DNA of 64,000 bases from Vibrio sp. 10N.261.45.E2 (lineage in GTDB: Bacteria; Pseudomonadota; Gammaproteobacteria; Enterobacterales; Vibrionaceae): NCBI RefSeq assembly GCF_002875705.1, contig NZ_MCZZ01000058.1, positions 1-64,000 of the forward strand, in the 5' to 3' direction. The position numbers and the translations under genes are program-made. This document shows, piece after piece, positions 1 through 9,915 of this stretch. Numbering within the stretch: the stretch's first letter is position 1; each line of letters opens with the position of its first letter. The notes under the pieces were generated by a model. The model did not search any database, was not told where the DNA came from, and worked only from the letters and a program-made list of their open reading frames with translations.

Positions 1-300
1 TCGTCCCTGCCCGAGCATCACTCATTGACCTTGAGCTGTTACTTAGACATCTGTCAGAGACACTAGAACCCGATCGAATCCCTAGCGGTACTGCTCGCCT
101 TTAAAAACAAAAAAATAAATATAAATAACCAAAAATCATCTCAGGCCACACGGTACTGCCCGAGCTTGGGTCGTTGCCCGAGACGGTTCAATTTCAGTGG
201 ATGACAATGAATATGAATTAATTACTAAACAACCTAGAAAATGGTGTTCAAGCCAATTGTCTTTGACGGATTTTCAGATCACGTATTGACCATCATCATA
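1..300. other. non-coding flank left of the repeat array
   Basis: No credible gene is visible. Short echoes of the repeat modules occur: a stretch around 40-60 resembles the tail of the module at 600-625 (both have a TTAGACAT string near CAGAGA). GGTACTG-C-CG motifs near 88 and 150 look like decayed relatives of the module core. The array may therefore continue to the left of the window. Confidence 0.4.
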
Positions 301-308
301 TCGCCGGT

Positions 309-2530
309 GCTGGTGGCCAGCAGGTTCCCAGCCGAGGAGCTGGTGCCGGGTCACAGTATCCAATGTCAGGCAAAGAGTTTGAGCTTGGATATCTGATACC
401 AGCGAGCCCAGGTGATACTCGTGACCAGCAGGTTCTGTTCTGAAGGCAGGCGCTGGTGCCGGGTTATGCCATCCGGTGTCGGTCAGAGAGTTTGAGCTTG
501 GATATTTGATACCAGCGTCGCCTGGGCAATAATCGATTGTTCAAGCCCAGCCGGTTTTCGTCTGAAGGCAGGCGCTGGTGCCGGGTTATGCCATCCGGTG
601 TCGGTCAGAGAGTTTGAGCTTAGACATTAGCAATCCGTCTTACCCAGTTGATTCAAGACTCTTATGATTGGACAATTTTTAAATCATTCGTATTGATTTG
701 GTTTAGTTTGATTAGCCAGATTTAGGTTAGGTCCTAAGCTTAGTTCGATGTATTACCCGAGCAAAAGGTCCGTTCGGTCACTATGCCCATGAGTGTTCAT
801 CTCCCAAAGCCTGTGCAAGACAACGAGCACACACGACGGCGTTACAAATTCAAGAGGAGCTGGTGGCTGGTCATAACATCCAATGTCAGGCAAAGAGTTT
901 GAGCTTGGATATCTGATACCAGCGAGCCCAGGTGATATTCGTGACCAGCAGGCTCTCGGGTGAAAAATCGGCGCTGGTATCGAGTCATTACATCCCGTGT
1001 CAGTGCGAGACATGGGAATAGATATCTACGCCGGAACGAATACCTGGGTGCTGGCCAACCGCCGGGGTCCCAGCCGAGGAGCTGGTGCCGGGTCACATCA
1101 TCCCGTGTCAGGCAATGACATTGAGTTTCAGTTTTTGATACCAGCGTCGCCTGGGCAATAATCGATTGTTCAAGCCCAGCAGGTTCTGTTCTGAAGGCAG
1201 GCGCTGGTGCCGAGTCATAACGTCCCGTGTCAGTGCGAGACATGGGAATAGATATCTACGCCGGAACGAATACCTGGGTGCTGGCCAACCGCCGGGGTCC
1301 CAGCCGAGGAGTTGGTGCCGGGTCACATCATTCAGTGTCAGGCAATGACATTGAATTTGAGTTTTTGATACCAGCGTCGCCTGGGCAATAATCGATTGTT
1401 CAAGCCCAGCCGGTTTTCATCTGAAGACCGGCGCTGGTGTCGGGTCACACCATCCCGTGTCAGGCAGAGAGTTTGAGCTAGTGATGGCTGGTACAAGGAA
1501 CCCAGCACGAACGAGGACCCCAGTTAATCACTCATCACTTCCCCAGGTAAATGCAATATTGAACAGTATGAATTCAATATCCATGAATGACTTTGAATCA
1601 ACTCATCATACCCAGCGGTATCCAGCAGAATGCCTGGGCGACGCATTGCCAGGTCATAACAAACAATATCAGTCAGGGACAATGATCTTTAAATAGAGCT
1701 ATCGGTCATCTTACTAATCCTTCATTTCTGTTTGAGTTAACTAGATACAACGAGACAATTCCTAAGACGTGTGCATCATTCCGCTCGTTGTCTGAGCAAA
1801 ATGACCATGCGAACATTCGGCCCTAAAATGTTCATCTCCCAGTGCCTGTGCAAGACATCGAATACTCTCCCGCCGGTGACCAGCTGAAGACCGGCGCTGG
1901 TGGCTGGTCATAACATCCAATGTCAGGCAAAGAATTTGAGCTTGGGTATCTGATACCAGCGAGCCCAGGTGATACGCGTGACCAGCCGGTTCTCTTCTGA
2001 AGACAGGCGCTGGTGCCGGGTTATGCCATCCCGTGTCAGTGCGAGACATGGGAATAGATATCTGCGCCGGAACGAATACCTGGGCGCTGGCCAAACGCCG
2101 GTTCCCAGCCGAGGCGCTGGTGCCGGGTCACATCATCCAGTGTCAGGCAATGACATTGAGTTTAAGTTTTGGATACCAGCATCGCCCAGTGATACTCGTA
2201 ACCAGCAGGTTCTCTTCTGAAGACCGGCGCTGGTGCCGGGTCATTACATACAGTGTCAGTCAGAGAATTTGAGCTTGGGTATCTGATACCAGCGAGGCCC
2301 CGGTGATAATAATGGCCAGCAGGTTCCCAGCCGAGGAGCTGGTGCCGGGTCATCACATCCCTTGTCCATCCGAGACAAAGAACCAATCACTACATCGGAG
2401 CTATCTCCAAGGACGCGAGACTGTTAATGGTCACCGGCCAAAAGTATCGGGTGCTGGTGGCTAGTCATAACGCCCAGTGTCAGGTAGCGATATTGAAATT
2501 AGAGTTCAAATGCTGCTAGTGATGCTTGTA
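309..2530. repeat. array of about 16 structured 107-122 bp modules
   Basis: A core GCTGGTGCCGGGTCA (variants GGTGGCTGG, GGTATCGAG) recurs at 339, 452, 574, 859, 973, 1081, 1203, 1311, 1433, 1896, 2009, 2116, 2229, 2338 and 2453, with a decayed copy near 1640. Tandem spacings fall into three classes of about 108, 113 and 122 bp, set by which linker follows. The core is followed by a CATCCCGTGTCAG-like stretch. It is preceded by CCAGC, which can pair with the core's GCTGG to form a hairpin with a 6-30 nt loop. The 122-bp linker holds a second stem, CTGGGC/GCCCAG, and GATACCAGCG pairs with CGCTGGT of the next core. No long ORF runs through it. The function is unknown; it lies directly upstream of the mobilisation operon. 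An oriT-associated region, a structured RNA array or a protein-binding locus are all possible. Confidence 0.85.
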
Positions 2531-2720
2531 CAAACTCATGGCCTAACAACGATTATGGTTACGACAGACAACCTATGATCACAAAAAAATCAGGCATTCC
2601 ACTCCCCTATACAAAATCCATTTCTGAAATCTATTGGCGATATTTCGTCTGTTAATTGCAAAAACCTCGTTTTAATTCCTGCAGTATCAACCAATACATC
2701 ATTTGGAAGGACTCAGATTT
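2531..2720 (+). promoter_or_regulatory. leader region of the mobilisation operon
   Basis: This 190-bp AT-rich stretch lies between the module array and the first mobilisation gene and must hold that operon's promoter unless transcription starts inside the array. I could not pick a convincing -35/-10 pair. It ends with the ribosome binding site GGAAGGA at 2705-2711. Confidence 0.35.
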
Positions 2721-3485
2721 ATGATTGCAGCAGAAGAAGAAGTGCTTGTTGCTCCCGTGAAAAAAGATGATGACCACGCAGATTTAAAAAAGAACCAGTT
2801 CATCAATACTCTTGCTAAAAATGACATGGAGTTTAAAGCAATCTTTGCCGAAGCAGGTGAGCTCATAAAAGAAATGGAAGACTTGGCAGACAAGTACTAT
2901 CGAAAACCACAACTCGATAAAAACCATAAAATCATTTCTGACAATTCTTATCACCGTAGAAGTACCTTCTTCAAAACAGGTCATGTGCTGATAGGGACCA
3001 AATATTACACCACCGACCGTGACGGGTGGGACATGGTGATGTGTTTTGAACTACGTATGCGTGATATGAGCCGATTGAACAAAGATAAGAAAAAGAATGC
3101 TTTCCAGTTTGATCCCGATAAAAAAAGTTGGGGGAAAGAGAAATACTACGAAATTCCAAAGTTAGATACCAAGTGGCACAAAAAAGCCGAACACGAAATC
3201 CCTTACAAAGTTCGTAGTCATCCTTTCTCAAAAGCACTGTGCAAAAGATATATGAAAGATTGGGAATTGGCTCTCTTCATTGAGTTTAAGAAAATCGTCG
3301 GTCCATGCATGCGCCGTTACGTTGGCTTAAGGGATCGCTACAAAGCCCTAAGAGAAGAACGACGCGTTTTACTAAGTCTTTTTGTAGCAGAAAGAAACCT
3401 GCCTCTGGACAGGGAATACAACCGAACAACTAAAGAACTTGAAAGTGTCATTGCTGACCATTACCCAGATATCATCAATCTCTAA
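2721..3485 (+). CDS. unknown protein, first gene of mobilisation operon
   Basis: The 254-residue product is soluble and highly charged. It has a lysine-rich central part (residues about 70-165) and no signal peptide or membrane segment. I do not recognise the family. The ATG at 2721 is preferred over an in-frame TTG at 2703 because GGAAGGA sits 9 nt upstream of it. It is followed 11 nt later by another unknown gene and then by the relaxase gene in what looks like one operon, so a role in DNA processing for transfer is likely by context only. Accessory relaxosome proteins are usually encoded in this position, but nothing in the residues proves DNA binding. Confidence 0.8.
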   Translation: MIAAEEEVLVAPVKKDDDHADLKKNQFINTLAKNDMEFKAIFAEAGELIKEMEDLADKYYRKPQLDKNHKIISDNSYHRRSTFFKTGHVLIGTKYYTTDRDGWDMVMCFELRMRDMSRLNKDKKKNAFQFDPDKKSWGKEKYYEIPKLDTKWHKKAEHEIPYKVRSHPFSKALCKRYMKDWELALFIEFKKIVGPCMRRYVGLRDRYKALREERRVLLSLFVAERNLPLDREYNRTTKELESVIADHYPDIINL

Positions 3486-3496
3486 GGAGTATCAAC

Positions 3497-4282
3497 ATGG
3501 CTGAATTTAAGCAAATGAGACGCCACATCCCCGTTTCTATCATCTGTCGAAGCGAGACAATGTACCGCTACTTAGGTCAAAAGGGGGGGCAACTGGTTGG
3601 GGCAACTCAACGAATCGCAACTCTATACGAGTCAACCGAAGACAATGATGTAAACCGTGACGCGGTTGTTTCGATTTTTGGCACAAACTTCGAAAACATG
3701 GAAGAAGGACAGCGAGAGTTTGCAAGACAAGCTGATGCAGTCAAACGTAAGCATCGTAAACAAAATCGAGATGTGCCATTTCCAGAAATAGAAGTACCGG
3801 AGAACCACAAATTCATTGTCGATGTCACCCACCCTGTCTTCCAACGCGTGCTGCATGTCATTCGAAAATTCGATAACTCGATGGCAGTCATGGAAGTACT
3901 GTGGATGTTAGGTGATGTTGATGAGGAGCGTTACAAATACGCGAAAATCAAACTCTCTTCTACCCTATCTCGTTTCTCGAACGATGTGTTCCGTACTACG
4001 AACCAACTTCGCTCCCTTGATACAGGTCGTGGTTCAACACAACAACGCGTGAACCAACAGATAAACAAAAAGCTTCAGCCGGTTGAAGATGTCGTCGATG
4101 AGCAACCAGAAGAATCGACAGCTCCATTGAATGAAGTTGAAACTGAGCCTGAATCAGAGCCGGTGGATATTCATGCTGGTGGCGCTGAGATACTAGGCGA
4201 AGACGCAGACCCACTGAGTGCGGAGGACATACAAACCGTAATTGCTCAAAAACCCGATGAGTCACTACAGGAATCAGCGTAA
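3497..4282 (+). CDS. unknown protein, possibly ICE PFL_4669-like, upstream of TraI
   Basis: This 261-residue protein starts after an AAGGAG site. It has a folded N-terminal part (to about residue 180) and an acidic, disordered tail rich in Glu and Pro. Around residues 100-150 is a segment with THPVF, then a D-containing helix and an R-rich helix. It is reminiscent of the DUF1845/PFL_4669 family encoded in integrative conjugative elements, but I hold that match weakly. Its TAA stop overlaps the ATG of the relaxase gene by one base (TAATG), a sign of translational coupling, so it probably acts with the relaxase. Confidence 0.75.
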   Translation: MAEFKQMRRHIPVSIICRSETMYRYLGQKGGQLVGATQRIATLYESTEDNDVNRDAVVSIFGTNFENMEEGQREFARQADAVKRKHRKQNRDVPFPEIEVPENHKFIVDVTHPVFQRVLHVIRKFDNSMAVMEVLWMLGDVDEERYKYAKIKLSSTLSRFSNDVFRTTNQLRSLDTGRGSTQQRVNQQINKKLQPVEDVVDEQPEESTAPLNEVETEPESEPVDIHAGGAEILGEDADPLSAEDIQTVIAQKPDESLQESA

Positions 4283-6678
4283 TGCGAATGTTCAATGGCG
4301 TCCGATCAAAATTGACACAAAGTGCAATTATCGTAAAAGAGAAATTGCGCCTTAAAACTGGTGAGTTGCACGAGGAATTTGCCAGTGAAACTATTTTGAA
4401 GCAACAGCAGGAGATCACACGCTTACAGAAAGAAGTCGCAAGCATGATCAAATACCCGCCGACGCCAGATGGAGTCCCTGTCTTAACTGAGGGGGACATC
4501 CTATTCGCCTACAGAGGCATCATTAAAGAGACATACCTTGCTGTAGGTATGCTCGAAGGTACTGATAAGAGTTTAACGCCGTGCTTTATGAATACATACA
4601 TGCACGCGATTAAAAGTGTCATTTCCTTTTTTCATCTACTTCCGGCTAGTGAATATCACCATCATAACGAAGTGGGTGGCCTACTCCGCCATTCCTTGGA
4701 TGTTGCATTAATGACGCTAAGAATGGCGAAAGGTTCCAGACCCTTAGCGATTGGGTTTCAAGATGAAGAGTTATTGCGTGAACCAAGGTGGCGATTTGCG
4801 GCTTGGTTAACCGGTTTACTGCACGATGCCGGAAAAGTCATTTCTGATATGAGGGTGACAGGTAAGGAATTAGACACAACGTGGAACCCACAAATCGAAA
4901 CCATTTACGAGTTCAGTGAAAGATACGGTATTGAGCGTTACACCGTCAGCTGGAACCCACGTCGAGCAAACCATTACCACGAAAAGTTGTCAGTTCTTCT
5001 CTTAGACCGAGTATTAAGTGAAACTGCGAAACGCTGGTTGTATCAATCGAGCGATAACCTCTCGGGTCCAATCATTGACGCTTTACAGAACTACGCACGG
5101 AAAGAAGGGTATATCGAAAAACCCTTACGCCGCGCTGATGCGCTCAGTGCAGAAAGAGATCGTCGAACTCAATTCCACAAGCTCATCGGTCAGCGTAAAG
5201 CGGGTAAGAGCCACGGTATCATTTCGGCCATACGCGATTTGCGGAAGAACCGATGGAATAAAGTCAATGAAATCGGCGCACGTATGTACGTGATCGATGG
5301 TGAGGTATATCTCGACTATCGTAATGGCGTTCAAGACATCATAAATCATATGAACTCAGATTCTTTAAATGCGGGACAGTTGGCCAGAATCGAATCGAAC
5401 ATAGGCATTGTGGTTCAAGAGATGGAAGAACTGGGCATCATAGAGCCAATGCATGAGGAATCTGACTTCGTAAGACTTACCTTCACGGCTAAACAAGGAA
5501 AGATGCGACAGGTAGACATTATTCGCATCAGTTATCCAGATTTGGTCTTTGAAGGGGAATTACGTCCACCTAACCTCAAAGATTGTTATATCGAGTTCTC
5601 TAGCATGGGCGAGAGATTATCAATCGACGAAAAAGGTGGGTTGGATTATACCGAGCCAAAAGACAACCCGTTCCAGACACTTTACAACTTAGACCCTGAG
5701 CACGGGTCGCAAGTAAACCGTAACAAAGTACGCTCACTGAATTTACCAGGCTTACCAAAACAGCCTGATGAGCTGATGCAGTCGAATGAAAATCAATCAT
5801 CGACACCGAGTGCTGCGCCTTCAACACCCAATGCAGCCAGTACAACAAAGCCCGTACAAGCGAAGCCAACTCAGAACAAACCTGCAGCAAACAAACCTGC
5901 GACGAAGAAAACGACAACCAAGAAATCGCCAGCGAAGAAACCTGCAGCCCAATCAACTAAGCCGAATTCAACGAACAGCCCACAACCTTCCACCATCGTT
6001 TTTGAGAATGACACAGGTGGGGTTGTTGAGCCGAGCGACACTCCGCCTAGCGTATGGGATGGCATGAACATCAATGCATCAAATAGTAAACCAATTCAGT
6101 CAGCAGCCCCTGTGCCACCAGCGAACAAAACAAAGCCCGTCGATACGCGTCGTCCTGAACAAAATCAAAAGCCACCGCAAAGAGCGTCGCTTATGAAAAA
6201 TGTGAAAAACAGCGATCTAAGAACTCTGTGTTACGTGATGGCCAACGCGATATCAAACGGAAAAACAGATGGAAACTCCATCGTCAGTTACAGCTCTAGG
6301 AAAGCGTTGTATGCCAATAAAACGTGGGTTATCTGTCTCATAGAGCAAACCAATGAAGAGTTCAATACCACCAACTTTTTCGATCGCTTAGGGGACACCG
6401 TTGAAACGGGAGTGATCTTAGGCATCGAGGCAAGCGAGCACATTACTTTGAACGCCGATTGTCTGAAGGCGTTTGCTGAGATGTTCGGTATCGGTGAAAA
6501 ACTGTTTTTAGACCAAATTAAAAATTTCAATGATTATGGCAGGCCAGAACGCATGGATAACCTTGAATACTTTGCAGGAAAGCTAACCATTAGCGGCGAA
6601 CAGGAGAAGTTAATTTTAGATTCTAACCTCGCCAAAGAACTGAATTTAATTACTAATGGAGTTGCTTCTGATGTTTAA
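4282..6678 (+). CDS. traI: TraI, MOBH-family conjugative relaxase
   Basis: This relaxase would nick one strand at the transfer origin and stay covalently attached while the strand is exported. The 798-residue protein has the MOBH layout. A TraI_2-type domain spans about residues 60-430 with a histidine cluster EYHHH (124-128), a further His137 and an HD motif in LLHDAGK (179-185), which bind metal in this family. An Ala/Lys/Pro-rich linker (about 515-640) follows, then a C-terminal domain (about 640-798) of the kind that closes MOBH relaxases. There is no helicase Walker motif, unlike F TraI. The stop overlaps the start of traD by 8 bases. The closest known arrangement is that of SXT/R391 and IncA/C elements. 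Confidence 0.93.
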   Translation: MRMFNGVRSKLTQSAIIVKEKLRLKTGELHEEFASETILKQQQEITRLQKEVASMIKYPPTPDGVPVLTEGDILFAYRGIIKETYLAVGMLEGTDKSLTPCFMNTYMHAIKSVISFFHLLPASEYHHHNEVGGLLRHSLDVALMTLRMAKGSRPLAIGFQDEELLREPRWRFAAWLTGLLHDAGKVISDMRVTGKELDTTWNPQIETIYEFSERYGIERYTVSWNPRRANHYHEKLSVLLLDRVLSETAKRWLYQSSDNLSGPIIDALQNYARKEGYIEKPLRRADALSAERDRRTQFHKLIGQRKAGKSHGIISAIRDLRKNRWNKVNEIGARMYVIDGEVYLDYRNGVQDIINHMNSDSLNAGQLARIESNIGIVVQEMEELGIIEPMHEESDFVRLTFTAKQGKMRQVDIIRISYPDLVFEGELRPPNLKDCYIEFSSMGERLSIDEKGGLDYTEPKDNPFQTLYNLDPEHGSQVNRNKVRSLNLPGLPKQPDELMQSNENQSSTPSAAPSTPNAASTTKPVQAKPTQNKPAANKPATKKTTTKKSPAKKPAAQSTKPNSTNSPQPSTIVFENDTGGVVEPSDTPPSVWDGMNINASNSKPIQSAAPVPPANKTKPVDTRRPEQNQKPPQRASLMKNVKNSDLRTLCYVMANAISNGKTDGNSIVSYSSRKALYANKTWVICLIEQTNEEFNTTNFFDRLGDTVETGVILGIEASEHITLNADCLKAFAEMFGIGEKLFLDQIKNFNDYGRPERMDNLEYFAGKLTISGEQEKLILDSNLAKELNLITNGVASDV

Positions 6679-8584
6679 GTCAAAGAAAACGCCCCTTTAT
6701 GGAGATATTCAAGATTACTTCCGTGAAGTGTTTGAGATAAAACAAGCACGAGCATGGTTAGCGTCCGGTGCATTCTTCAGTGTCGCTGGCGGATATCAAG
6801 CTCTATACAACCTGTTCACCGATACGCCTGCACCCGATACTGTGATGTTAACAGGACTAGGAATGGCAACCAGTTTTGTGATGGCCGCCAAACGGTCTTC
6901 AGAAGCATGGCCAATTCTAAAGATGCAGGCCCAATTATGCTCAAACAGACTGGCTATAGAGTCATTGCATGAAACACGAAAGAAGTCAGAAAAGTACGAA
7001 GACCGCATGTATTTAGGGACCGGCTTCAATTGGGGGCCTGAGCACGCCATCAATATGTATAAAATTAACGCCCTTCCCTCTTCACGCCGCGATCAAAAAG
7101 TGCCGTTGTACTTAAGGAAGTTTATTCCCTACAACCCTGAGCTGAACGAAGCATTAGGCGGGGAGCCATTTCTTATGGCTTTGGGTAAGGAGAAACCAGT
7201 TACCGTTCACAACGATGTAGGCCGAGCACACACGCTCATCTACGGTGTACCCGGTTCAGGAAAAACAACGCTATTGAAGTTGATCGCCTTAAACAAACTG
7301 TGGTCCAAGCGAAAATGTTTGCTCATCATCATCGACCCGAAAAATACGCCAGAAATGCGAAATGGGTTGAAAGCCGAGATGGAACGACAGGGTAAAGGCG
7401 ATCAATTTTACTATTTCGCCCCCGCACGACCATCAGAGTCCGTCGTGGTAGATTGCCTCGCCAACTATAACCGTACCGTGGAAATTGCGACCCGTGTCGT
7501 TGAATGTATCCCAACGGGCGGCTCCTCTGGTGAGGTCTTCAAACAGTTCTGTTGGGAACGGGTAAACCAAATCGCCCAAGCCGCCGAATACAACGGTGAA
7601 CGACTCACCCTTCGCACCCTTCACTATTACCTACGTGAAGGTCTAGTTCGACTGGTCGAAAACACTTGCAACACTTACTTCAGCCAAGAAGTCGGCGTCG
7701 AATGGAAGGCACAGATGAACGGTCGAATTAAAGCCATGGGCTCGCAAGACTGGCTGGAGAATATGGTGATGTACTATTCCGAGGTGATGGCCAAAGACAA
7801 ACCGTGCTCTCAACTTTCAGGAATCATTGATGCCTTCCATAAAAAGTCATCAGAAGTGAGCACCAAGACAGGTTCATTGAACGCCATTTTGGAACAGCTC
7901 TGCTCGGCTCCTCTAGACACCTTGTTATCCCCTGACTTAAATAATTTGTCGGACAACCAACCGAACGTCGTCAATTTACGCGAGTTATCGAATACCGGCG
8001 GGGTTTTGTATTGCGCAACGGACGGCTTAACTGACCCGATGATTGCAGGCACCCTATCGAAGCTGGTGTCAGCAGCAGCGGCAGCCTCATCAGCTGAACG
8101 ATATAACTTCGGCACAGGAGAAGAGCCAGAAGTCTGCTTTATGGTGGATGAAGCCCACAACGCCCTCAACGACCCTATCCTAAACTTGCTGGCCGTCGGT
8201 CGACAATCCAAATACGAATTGTACTTAAGTACACAGTCCATGCCCGACATCGTAGAAAAAACCTCGCAAGCGACGGCAGATAGGATAACCGAGCTATGTG
8301 CCAATACCATAGCCATGCGATGTGAAGGCAAAGTAACGCGTGAATATGTATCAGAAAAGATGGGGGCTGCCGACCTGAGAAAGCATCAAAAGATGATCTC
8401 GAACAGCGCCTCAACACAAGATTCCGTCTCTTCATTCAATTCAGGTTCTGGTGTCCGTGAGTCATCAGAAGAGCGCAGTTTATTTCCACCGTTCATGGTA
8501 TCGGCCTTACCCAACTTGCAAGCCATATGCAGCTTTTCAAATGGTAATAAAACACTACTTCGCCTGCCTGTAGAGCCACGATAA
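6671..8584 (+). CDS. traD: TraD, type IV coupling protein
   Basis: This inner-membrane ATPase links the relaxosome to the secretion channel and pumps DNA. The 637-residue form starts at ATG 6671, 9 nt after GGAG. An earlier ATG at 6656 has no site in front. Two membrane segments lie in the first 80 residues. The Walker A motif GVPGSGKTT is near residue 192, and Walker B with the sequence CFMVDEAH is near 484. A VirD4/TraG-like C-terminal domain with a QSMPDIVE segment follows. It directly follows and overlaps traI, the usual MOBH order. Confidence 0.93.
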   Translation: MFKSKKTPLYGDIQDYFREVFEIKQARAWLASGAFFSVAGGYQALYNLFTDTPAPDTVMLTGLGMATSFVMAAKRSSEAWPILKMQAQLCSNRLAIESLHETRKKSEKYEDRMYLGTGFNWGPEHAINMYKINALPSSRRDQKVPLYLRKFIPYNPELNEALGGEPFLMALGKEKPVTVHNDVGRAHTLIYGVPGSGKTTLLKLIALNKLWSKRKCLLIIIDPKNTPEMRNGLKAEMERQGKGDQFYYFAPARPSESVVVDCLANYNRTVEIATRVVECIPTGGSSGEVFKQFCWERVNQIAQAAEYNGERLTLRTLHYYLREGLVRLVENTCNTYFSQEVGVEWKAQMNGRIKAMGSQDWLENMVMYYSEVMAKDKPCSQLSGIIDAFHKKSSEVSTKTGSLNAILEQLCSAPLDTLLSPDLNNLSDNQPNVVNLRELSNTGGVLYCATDGLTDPMIAGTLSKLVSAAAAASSAERYNFGTGEEPEVCFMVDEAHNALNDPILNLLAVGRQSKYELYLSTQSMPDIVEKTSQATADRITELCANTIAMRCEGKVTREYVSEKMGAADLRKHQKMISNSASTQDSVSSFNSGSGVRESSEERSLFPPFMVSALPNLQAICSFSNGNKTLLRLPVEPR

Positions 8585-8593
8585 GGAAAGATT

Positions 8594-9220
8594 ATGAAAG
8601 TATCGACCAAATTCAAAAAAATTACTGCAAGCGTTTATCTTAATCGCACCATCGATAAAGAGTTGAGCGAAAGGTTAAGTTATCAGGCGTTTATCTGGCC
8701 ATCTCTTGGGGATGTTCAAATGCGAGTAGTCAGGCTGTTTGGCGACGTCGTACCTGCGTCTTTCAATGAGGGTGAAGATCAAACCCTACTGGACGTCGTG
8801 CTAAAGGAGATGGCGGATATTTGGGACGAACAGTATGAACAACACGGTAAAGAGGTGGCGTTCAAACATGTCTTTCTTAAAGTGTTCGACCGCACCTCCG
8901 ATCTATTCAAAGTCATGGTGACGTCGGAAGATACCAAAGCTGAGTGCGACCTAATCTGGGACCCAATTCGATGCTCTTTTTCCGACTTCGCTACAACCAG
9001 CCGTGTCTGCGCTATGGAAGTCATTGATAGAAAACTAACACCAGAAAGCGAAAAGCACTGTCGCCAACTGAGCCTGTTATTGCTTCCTCAACTTTTCGGT
9101 CGTCCAGAACTCAATACGATGGGCATCGCACCATACGCATTCGAAGATCCTCGTTCGGTTAATTTGTTAGACCTGTTACTCAAACCTGAAAAGATATTGG
9201 AGGTAACTCATGGCGCATGA
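8594..9220 (+). CDS. unknown transfer-operon protein between TraD and TraJ-like
   Basis: The 208-residue product starts after AAGGAAAG and has no membrane segment. SXT/IncA/C-type transfer operons carry a poorly described protein of similar size at the same place, between traD and the DUF4400 gene, so this is probably its counterpart by synteny. It overlaps the next gene by 11 bases, implying co-translation. No catalytic motif is visible. Confidence 0.8.
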   Translation: MKVSTKFKKITASVYLNRTIDKELSERLSYQAFIWPSLGDVQMRVVRLFGDVVPASFNEGEDQTLLDVVLKEMADIWDEQYEQHGKEVAFKHVFLKVFDRTSDLFKVMVTSEDTKAECDLIWDPIRCSFSDFATTSRVCAMEVIDRKLTPESEKHCRQLSLLLLPQLFGRPELNTMGIAPYAFEDPRSVNLLDLLLKPEKILEVTHGA

Positions 9221-9893
9221 CACCCAATCTTTTATCGACGAAGGCAACAAAGCCTTACTCGGGGAAGGAATCACCATACTGAACCCATGGGTTCGACTTG
9301 GATTTATGATCTGGTTCTTTTCTTTACTCTATTGCTGGTTTGGCATGTCGGCGGAACAATTCCGAACCGATGTCATTAACGAGGTTTCCATCGTTCAGTC
9401 GGCCATGACAGAAGAACAATCCGAAATCGTCTTTGAGCGAGTCAACAATCTTTATCAGACCACGATGGTCAATACGGGTATCTCCGGTGTCATTGATAGA
9501 TTTTATATCAAGCCTGAAAAATCGAATGGGTCCGGGGTATTCATTGCTGGCATCTCAGAGCGGCTGGTGGATAACACAAAGATGTGGTGGTATCGGAGCA
9601 TATTGCGAGTGAACGTTTTGTTGGAATGGTTATTTTTAGGGGCCGTTCTCATCTTCGCTTTCATGAGTGATTCTTACTATGAGTATCGCAAGCGTATCTA
9701 TGCCTTCAATCAGCACAACGTAAAACTGGCGGCCATGGCATTTCGAATGATCTTTATCGTTCTCTTTTCCTTATGGATATTTCTCGTTGTGCCAATCATC
9801 GACGGAGGGTTCTGGAGGTATCTGCCACTGTTCTTCATTGGCCTGTGCATCATCTTAACCACCACCATCATGCGTGAATTCCAACGCTTTTAA
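9210..9893 (+). CDS. DUF4400/TraJ-like conjugation membrane protein
   Basis: This 227-residue integral membrane protein has an N-terminal hydrophobic segment (about residues 28-48) and three more (about 132-152, 185-203 and 208-225). The pattern and position after traD fit the DUF4400 family (TraJ or s043 of SXT-like elements), which is needed for transfer but whose role is unclear. The start is supported by GGAGG upstream and by overlap with the preceding gene. A role beside the coupling protein in the inner membrane is inferred. Confidence 0.75.
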   Translation: MAHDTQSFIDEGNKALLGEGITILNPWVRLGFMIWFFSLLYCWFGMSAEQFRTDVINEVSIVQSAMTEEQSEIVFERVNNLYQTTMVNTGISGVIDRFYIKPEKSNGSGVFIAGISERLVDNTKMWWYRSILRVNVLLEWLFLGAVLIFAFMSDSYYEYRKRIYAFNQHNVKLAAMAFRMIFIVLFSLWIFLVVPIIDGGFWRYLPLFFIGLCIILTTTIMREFQRF

Positions 9894-9915
9894 TCAGAGA
9901 TAGGTAATCAATAAC

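Noticed and set aside
753..2386. Several 60-133 residue frames inside the module array
   Set aside because: They are repeats of the same repeated DNA in several frames on both strands, without ribosome sites; composition is not protein-like.
309..2530. Integron attC (VCR-like) cassette array
   Set aside because: The unit length and dyad symmetry are similar, but the 1L/1R core sites (GTTRRRY and RYYYAAC), cassettes with ORFs and an integrase were not found.
309..2530. CRISPR array
   Set aside because: Modules are over 100 bp, imperfect, with repeated rather than unique linkers, and there are no cas genes.
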